From: Verrucomicrobiota bacterium
GTDB taxonomy: Bacteria > Verrucomicrobiota > Verrucomicrobiia > Limisphaerales > UBA1100
Direction of reading: 5' to 3'
Assembly: GCA_015660155.1 (NCBI GenBank)
Contig: DQLO01000324.1
Span: 1-12,189 of the forward strand
DNA: 12,189 bases
In this document: piece after piece, positions 7,747 through 12,189 of the stretch
How the letters are laid out: every line of letters begins with the position of its first letter
Numbering within the stretch: the first letter of the stretch is position 1
Position numbers and translations under genes: made by a program
The notes under the pieces: generated by a model
Databases searched by the model: none
Told to the model about the DNA's origin: nothing
The model's input: the letters and a program-made list of their open reading frames with translations, nothing else

Positions 7747-8912
7747 AAAACAAAACACAAAAGAAAGTTCACTGGACAGCCCTGGCTTTGCTGGCGGCAT
7801 TCTCAATGTCGGCGGCGGAAACGCAGCCGCGCGGTATTACGATTCCAACAATTGATTTGTCGGCGCAGAAGCACCGGCAAATTATTGTCGACCGCGAAAA
7901 AGGACAATATCTCGGACACCCAACGACGGTGCTTTTGGAGGACGGCAAGACGATGCTGTGCGTTTATCCGAAAGGCCACGGGCGCGGCCCGATTGTTTAC
8001 AAGCGCAGCACCGACGGAGGGTTGACGTGGAGCAAGCGACTGCCCACACCGAAAAGCTGGGCGACATCGAAGGAGGTGCCCACGTTGCATCGCGTGATTG
8101 GGCCTGACGGAACCAAGCGTATCATCATGTGGTCGGGACTTTATCCGGCTCGGTTGGCGGTGACCGAGGACGACGGCGCAAAGTGGAGCGAACTCAAACC
8201 CGTCGGCGATTGGGGTGGGATTGTCGTGATGGGATTTGTGGAGGAATTGAAAACCGGCAAGGGCCACTACATGGCGATGTTCCACGACGACGGCCGCTTC
8301 TTCACCAAGGGCGGCACCAAGCCGCGCACGTTCAAGTTGTTCAAAACATTTTCCAAAGATGGCGGGCTGACTTGGTCGTACCCCGAAGTGGTTTATCAAT
8401 CATCCGAAGTTCACCTCTGCGAGCCCGGGTGCATTCGGTCGCCGGACGGAAAAAAACTGGCGGTGCTGCTCCGCGAGAATGCGCGCCGCAAAAACTCGCA
8501 CGTCATCTTCTCCGAGGACGAAGGCAAGACGTGGAGCAAGCCGCGCGAATTACCGCTCTCGCTGACCGGCGACCGGCACACCGGAAAATACAGCGCGGAC
8601 GGTCGGCTGTTCATTAGTTTCCGCTGCCGCTCGCCGAAGCAAAGTGCGAAAGGCCGCCCGTTCGAAGGGGATTGGGTCGGTTGGGTTGGGACGTGGGAAG
8701 ACATCGTCAAGGGACGTGACGGCCAGTATTCCGTCCGACTCAAGGACAACACGAAGGGCTACGACACGACATACCCCGGCGTGGAAATTCTGCCCGACGA
8801 CACGTTCGTTGCCACCACCTACGGGCATTGGGTGAAAGGCGAAGCGCCGTACATTCTGAGCGTTCGTTTCAAACTCAGCGAACTCGATGCGATCGCGAAG
8901 AAGAAAAAGTGA
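7743..8912 (+). CDS. Secreted sialidase-like Asp-box (BNR) repeat protein
   Basis: A 389-residue exported protein with a sialidase-type beta-propeller. Residues 1-25 are a signal peptide (basic N-region, hydrophobic core, SAA cleavage site). Asp-boxes of the form S-x-D-x-G-x-T-W occur at 89-96 (STDGGLTW), 204-211 (SKDGGLTW) and 257-264 (SEDEGKTW), with a degenerate one at 141-148 (TEDDGAKW). Classical sialidases carry an RIP motif whose Arg binds the sialic acid carboxylate. The equivalent place here reads LGHP (57-60), so that Arg is missing. Arginines at 244 (LLREN) and 294-296 (FRCR) could be other triad members. I recall close relatives with this GHPTTVLL segment from planctomycete genomes labelled exo-alpha-sialidase, so the change looks like a family trait rather than damage. 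Function: glycan hydrolysis or binding outside the cytoplasm; true sialidase activity is doubtful. The start overlaps the preceding stop (ATGA). The C-terminus is a Lys-rich tail. Confidence 0.85.
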   Translation: MKNKTQKKVHWTALALLAAFSMSAAETQPRGITIPTIDLSAQKHRQIIVDREKGQYLGHPTTVLLEDGKTMLCVYPKGHGRGPIVYKRSTDGGLTWSKRLPTPKSWATSKEVPTLHRVIGPDGTKRIIMWSGLYPARLAVTEDDGAKWSELKPVGDWGGIVVMGFVEELKTGKGHYMAMFHDDGRFFTKGGTKPRTFKLFKTFSKDGGLTWSYPEVVYQSSEVHLCEPGCIRSPDGKKLAVLLRENARRKNSHVIFSEDEGKTWSKPRELPLSLTGDRHTGKYSADGRLFISFRCRSPKQSAKGRPFEGDWVGWVGTWEDIVKGRDGQYSVRLKDNTKGYDTTYPGVEILPDDTFVATTYGHWVKGEAPYILSVRFKLSELDAIAKKKK

Positions 8913-8920
8913 AACGAGGG

Positions 8921-8997
8921 TTAACCACAGATTGCGCAGAATCACACAGATGAAAACCAACAAAAAAATCTGCGTTAATTGGCGTAATCTGCGGTTT
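8921..8997 (+). repeat. Palindromic repeat, copy A, containing the start codon of the SGNH-sulfatase gene
   Basis: An imperfect inverted repeat that also occurs at 11067-11134. The left outer arm 8923-8937 (AACCACAGATTGCGC) pairs with 8982-8996 over 15 positions, with one A-C mismatch and one G-T wobble. An inner arm 8945-8951 (CACAGAT) pairs with 8968-8974 (ATCTGCG), with one mismatch. The A-rich loop is 8952-8967. The left arm is itself built of roughly 10-bp units of the CRCAGAT type. The ATG at 8950 sits with its A and T in the stem and its G in the loop. The right arm is translated as part of the signal peptide's N-region. The element begins 8 bp after the upstream stop codon. Confidence 0.85.
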
Positions 8998-11058
8998 GGT
9001 TTCTTGGCGGCAGTCTGTGTCGTGTCCGCAGTCACATCGGTTTGCGCTCAAGAACCGGCGCGGCCGTTGACGATAGTTGCGTTCGGCGATTCAACCACTG
9101 CGGTTCGGGGCACGGTGAAGCAGGTTTATGCGGATCGCCTTCCGGCATTATTGAAAGCGCGCGGCATCGAGGCGAAGGTGATTAACGCGGGCGTCGGCGG
9201 CAGTCACACGGGGCGGCTCGCGGACAATGCCCGTCACAAACGACGGCACGCGCTGGATCGCTTGGATGATGCGGTTCGCCACCACAAACCGGACATCGTG
9301 TTGATTCAGTTTGGTTGGAACGATTCGTGGGTGGATTCGGATAACCTGAACGATGCGTCGCGCATTTCGGTTGAAAAATATTCGGCCAACGTGAAACACA
9401 TCGCCAAGACGCTGACCGGCGACGGGGCGCGCGTGATTTTGATGACGCCGAATCGCCCGAACACGTCGGTCGCTGCATGGCGTGTCGCGCGAACGCTGAA
9501 GTACGTCGAGGAGGTGCGGTGGCTCGCGAAATCGGAGGCGTTGCCGCTGGTCGATGTCTGGCGCGAATACGATCGCATCGAGTCAATCAAGGGTCGCAGT
9601 TCCGATGAGTTGTTGCTGGACAGCGTCCATCCCAACGACCAAGGCCACGCGTTGGTCGCGGATTTGTTGAACCGAAAGATCGCGCAAATCACGGCCGGCC
9701 CGAACGTGCTGTTTATTATGGTTGATGATCTTGGCTGGAGCGATGTCGGCTTCAACGGCTCGAAGGTGTACGAGACGCCGAATGTCGATCGGCTTGCGCG
9801 GCAGGGAATGGTCTTGTCGGATTTCTATTCCGGCGGCCCCGTTTGCTCTCCCACGCGGGCCTCGATTATGACCGGCAAGTACACCGCGCGCACCGGCATC
9901 ACGACCTATCTTTTGTCGCCCTCCCGCGACGCCAAGCACCTCCAATCCCATTTGCCGCTTGAGGAATTCACGATTGCCGAGGCGTTCAAAAAAAACGGAT
10001 TCGCTACCGGTTACTTTGGCAAATGGCATCTCGGCTACGAGAACAAATTTTGGGCCGGCAATCAGGGTTTTGATGTGGCCAAGGGCGGCATCGATCTTCC
10101 TTGGGCGTGGACACTTTGTTATCCCGATCTCAAGGCAGCGCCGACGGCAAAAATTTGGCCCAAGCAACACACGCGGTTTTTCAGTCCGTATCATTTGACC
10201 CATCTAAAAAACGGGCCGAAGGATGAATACCTGACCGAGCGCCTGACGAACGAGACGATTGCGTTTATTGAAAAACATCGCGGCGAGCGGTTCTTTGCGT
10301 TCTTGTCGTTTCATACCGTCCATACCCCGCTACAGGCAAAGCCGGAGAAGATTGAAAAATACAAAAAGAAAATTGCCGCGCTGGGGCTGGACGCAAAAAC
10401 CGAAAAGAATCGCCGCGAAAAATCGTTTCAAAACAACGCGGCCTACGCGGCGATGGTTGAGCATATGGACGAGAACGTCGGGCGATTGCTCACGCGGCTC
10501 GACGAACTCAAGCTCAGCGATAACACAATCGTCGTGTGGACGTCCGACAACGGCGGCAAGGGATCGGTCACCTCGAACTTGCCGTTGCGTGGCATGAAAC
10601 ACAATCTTTACGAAGGCGGCATTCGCGTGCCGACGATTGTTCGTTGGCCGGAAAAAATCACCGCCGGCACGAGCAACGCAACTCCGCTAATTAGCAACGA
10701 CTTTTATCCGACGCTGCTGGAGTTGGCCGGTTGCCCCACCGAACCGCAACAGCACGTGGACGGCATCAGTTTCAAAAAAGTGTTGCTCGGCAAAAGTCAA
10801 ACGGTTGAGCGAAGCGCAATCTACTGGCACTACCCGCACAGCCGACAGGAAGCCGCGATTCGCGCCGGACAATACAAACTGCTCCACCGCTTCAAGCAAG
10901 GCCGCGTCGAGCTGTACGACCTAAAGTCCGATCTCGGCGAACGCAGCGACCTCAGCCAACAAAAGCCGGAAGTTGCCAAGCAACTGCTCGCCAAATTAAA
11001 GTCGTGGCAAAAAAACGTGGGCGCAAAATTCCAAGGCGACGCGAAGGAGCAGAAATGA
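8950..11058 (+). CDS. Exported SGNH/GDSL esterase - sulfatase fusion protein
   Basis: A 702-residue bifunctional protein. Residues 1-33 are a signal peptide (Lys-rich start, hydrophobic 17-32, cleavage after VCA; no good lipobox). Residues about 38-243 are an SGNH hydrolase: GDS with nucleophile Ser48, NAGVGG with oxyanion Gly84, GWND with Asn124, and DSVH with Asp224 and His227. Such domains usually deacylate sugars or lipids. Residues about 250-685 are a type I sulfatase: D259-D260, formylglycine motif CSPTR (299-303), GKWH (K358, H360) and D533-N534, ending in a standard LYDL..D..E..DL segment. Fewer than 10 residues separate the domains and the sulfatase has no signal peptide of its own. 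The frame is open from 8887, overlapping the previous gene, but those extra residues are strongly basic. The ATG at 8950 starts a proper signal peptide and is preferred, although no Shine-Dalgarno sequence precedes it and it lies in a palindromic repeat. Inferred role: removal of ester and sulfate groups from the same exported glycan. Confidence 0.9.
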   Translation: MKTNKKICVNWRNLRFGFLAAVCVVSAVTSVCAQEPARPLTIVAFGDSTTAVRGTVKQVYADRLPALLKARGIEAKVINAGVGGSHTGRLADNARHKRRHALDRLDDAVRHHKPDIVLIQFGWNDSWVDSDNLNDASRISVEKYSANVKHIAKTLTGDGARVILMTPNRPNTSVAAWRVARTLKYVEEVRWLAKSEALPLVDVWREYDRIESIKGRSSDELLLDSVHPNDQGHALVADLLNRKIAQITAGPNVLFIMVDDLGWSDVGFNGSKVYETPNVDRLARQGMVLSDFYSGGPVCSPTRASIMTGKYTARTGITTYLLSPSRDAKHLQSHLPLEEFTIAEAFKKNGFATGYFGKWHLGYENKFWAGNQGFDVAKGGIDLPWAWTLCYPDLKAAPTAKIWPKQHTRFFSPYHLTHLKNGPKDEYLTERLTNETIAFIEKHRGERFFAFLSFHTVHTPLQAKPEKIEKYKKKIAALGLDAKTEKNRREKSFQNNAAYAAMVEHMDENVGRLLTRLDELKLSDNTIVVWTSDNGGKGSVTSNLPLRGMKHNLYEGGIRVPTIVRWPEKITAGTSNATPLISNDFYPTLLELAGCPTEPQQHVDGISFKKVLLGKSQTVERSAIYWHYPHSRQEAAIRAGQYKLLHRFKQGRVELYDLKSDLGERSDLSQQKPEVAKQLLAKLKSWQKNVGAKFQGDAKEQK

Positions 11059-11066
11059 AACCGATA

Positions 11067-11134
11067 TTAACCACAGATTACACAGAGCTACGCAGATGAA
11101 ACCCCCAAAAAAAATCTGCGCAAATCTGTGGTTA
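11067..11134 (+). repeat. Palindromic repeat, copy B, containing the start codon of the last sulfatase gene
   Basis: Second copy of the element at 8921-8997. The outer arms 11068-11079 (TAACCACAGATT) and 11123-11134 pair perfectly over 12 bp. The inner arms 11091-11097 (CGCAGAT) and 11114-11120 (ATCTGCG) pair perfectly over 7 bp. The loop 11098-11113 is C- and A-rich. The internal loop is uneven, 11 nt on the left and 2 on the right. Relative to copy A the left arm, start codon and loop align without gaps, and the right arm is 9 nt shorter, so the reading frame is kept. The element again begins 8 bp after the previous stop, and the ATG at 11096 spans the stem/loop border. Confidence 0.87.
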
Positions 11135-12189
11135 GCCCTATCGGTATTCCTGTCGGCGGCAAATGGCTTTGCTGCGGAACGCCCGAATGTGCTGTTTATT
11201 GCCATCGATGATTTGCGGCCGGAGTTGGGGTGTTATGGCGCGGGGCAAATTGTGAGCCCGAACATCGACCGCTTGGCCAAGCGCGGGGTTTTGTTTGAGC
11301 GCGCTTATTGCCAACAACCGCTTTGCAATCCCTCGCGCACGAGCCTCATGACAGGGCTGCGGCCGGAGACGACGGGGGTGACGCATAACCACGCCCACTT
11401 TCGCACGCGCAATCCGGACGTCGTCACATTGCCGCAGTATTTCAAAAATCACGGCTACGAATCGCGCGCTATTGGCAAAATGTATCACGGCGTATTTCCG
11501 AAAGGCGCGAGCAAAACTCCTTGGGATACAATGGGCGATGCACCGTCGTGGTCCGCGCCGGTCATTCGATTTGGGCCGCGCTATTATTATACCGAGTCCG
11601 GCATCGCGCAGGCGAAGGCTTCGTTCGTGCAAAGTTACGGCGCGAAGAATTCCGCGCCGGATGCGTGGACAAAAAAACTCGTTTTCGGCCCAATGACCGA
11701 AGCGCCCGCCGTGCCGGACAATACGCTTTATGACGGCCAAGCCGCCGACGCAGCCATCGCCGCGTTGCGCGAACTCAAGGACAAACCATTCTTCCTCGGC
11801 TTGGGTTTCATCAAACCACACACGCCCTTTGTCGCGCCGAAAAAATATTGGGACATGTACGATCCCAAAAAAATTCAACTCGCCGCGCGTGCCACATTAC
11901 CGAAGGGTTCGCCCACGTTGGCGGGGCACAACTCCGGCGAAGTGCGCCGTTACACCGACCAACCCAAGCGCGACCCCTTCACGGAGGCCAACGCGCGCAA
12001 TCTCCGCCACGGTTATTTTGCGTGCATCAGTTACATCGATGCCCAAGTCGGCCGCGTGCTTGCCGAACTTGATCGGCTTGGTTTGCGCGACAACACCATC
12101 GTGTTGCTTTACGGCGATCACGGTTGGCACTTGGGCGATCACGGGTTGTGGGGCAAAATCACCAACTTCGAAATCGCCGCGCGCGCGCC
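11096..12189 (+). CDS. Secreted iduronate-2-sulfatase-like sulfatase (3' end outside window)
   Basis: The frame is open from the ATG at 11096 to the window edge: 364 complete codons, no stop. Residues 1-26 are a signal peptide (MKPPKKIC start, hydrophobic 11-20, cleavage after GFA), followed by the sulfatase opening ERPNVLFIAIDD with metal-binding D38-D39. The formylglycine motif is CNPSR (77-81); GKMYH supplies K128 and H131; YGDHGW supplies D341-H342. The block order matches iduronate-2-sulfatase-like enzymes and is close to the two at 4676-7746, but with a distinct middle section rich in Tyr and Ala (about 156-230). By comparison with those genes roughly 100-200 C-terminal residues are missing from view. 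The start codon and first residues come from a palindromic repeat, and no Shine-Dalgarno sequence is seen. The gap from the previous stop is 37 bp, so the gene is probably in the same transcript. Substrate unknown. Confidence 0.9.
   Translation, partial: MKPPKKICANLWLALSVFLSAANGFAAERPNVLFIAIDDLRPELGCYGAGQIVSPNIDRLAKRGVLFERAYCQQPLCNPSRTSLMTGLRPETTGVTHNHAHFRTRNPDVVTLPQYFKNHGYESRAIGKMYHGVFPKGASKTPWDTMGDAPSWSAPVIRFGPRYYYTESGIAQAKASFVQSYGAKNSAPDAWTKKLVFGPMTEAPAVPDNTLYDGQAADAAIAALRELKDKPFFLGLGFIKPHTPFVAPKKYWDMYDPKKIQLAARATLPKGSPTLAGHNSGEVRRYTDQPKRDPFTEANARNLRHGYFACISYIDAQVGRVLAELDRLGLRDNTIVLLYGDHGWHLGDHGLWGKITNFEIAARA

Noticed and set aside
8887..8949. Upstream extension of the SGNH-sulfatase frame (21 extra residues)
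   Set aside because: It overlaps the previous gene, is strongly basic and would bury the signal peptide. The ATG at 8950 gives a proper secretory N-terminus.
8921..8997. Palindrome as an intrinsic transcription terminator
   Set aside because: The stem is not followed by a T-run, the loop is A-rich, and the next gene's coding sequence runs through it.
11067..11134. Palindrome pair as a CRISPR array or transposon ends
   Set aside because: There are only two copies, about 2.1 kb apart, with a normal gene between them and no spacers. No target-site duplication or transposase is visible.

Overview
The window is a tightly packed, single-strand gene run (eight genes, all on +). It looks like a PVC-superphylum bacterium, Verrucomicrobiota or Planctomycetota. 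Reasons: a dense group of type I (formylglycine) sulfatases, nearly every gene with a secretory signal peptide, a sialidase-like Asp-box protein of a type I remember from planctomycete/verrucomicrobial genomes, weak Shine-Dalgarno sequences, and high GC (by eye about 60% or more in most genes). The phylum is an inference; there is no rRNA or marker gene.

Layout: (1) 1-363, 3' part of a phytanoyl-CoA dioxygenase (PhyH) family gene. (2) 360-3242, a Kelch/NanM-like mutarotase domain fused to a sulfatase. (3) 3261-4652, a stand-alone sulfatase with clearly lower GC. (4) 4676-6343 and (5) 6340-7746, two adjacent iduronate-2-sulfatase-like sulfatases. (6) 7743-8912, an Asp-box (BNR) sialidase-like protein. 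(7) 8950-11058, an SGNH/GDSL esterase domain fused to a sulfatase. (8) 11096 to the window end, a third iduronate-2-sulfatase-like sulfatase, cut off by the window edge. Gaps are 37 bp or less. Three junctions are 4-bp ATGA overlaps (1/2, 4/5, 5/6), so the set is probably one transcript. No promoter, terminator, RNA gene, transposase or CRISPR is visible, and no gap reaches 300 bp.

All six sulfatase domains keep the C-x-P-x-R formylglycine motif, the paired N-terminal metal-binding Asp, the active-site Lys/His and the distal Asp-Asn/His pair, so all look catalytically competent. Together with an esterase domain, a mutarotase-like domain and an Asp-box glycan-binding or hydrolase protein, the run reads as exported machinery that strips sulfate (and perhaps acyl groups) from a complex sulfated glycan. 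The substrate cannot be read from the sequence.

The most unusual structure is a palindromic repeat present twice, before genes 7 and 8. Each copy starts at the same distance after the preceding stop codon. Each holds the likely start codon at the stem/loop border, and its right arm encodes the first residues of the signal peptide. Other points of interest are the two nearly linker-less fusions of different enzymes to sulfatases that lack their own signal peptides, and a lower-GC segment covering gene 3 and the signal-peptide codons of gene 4.
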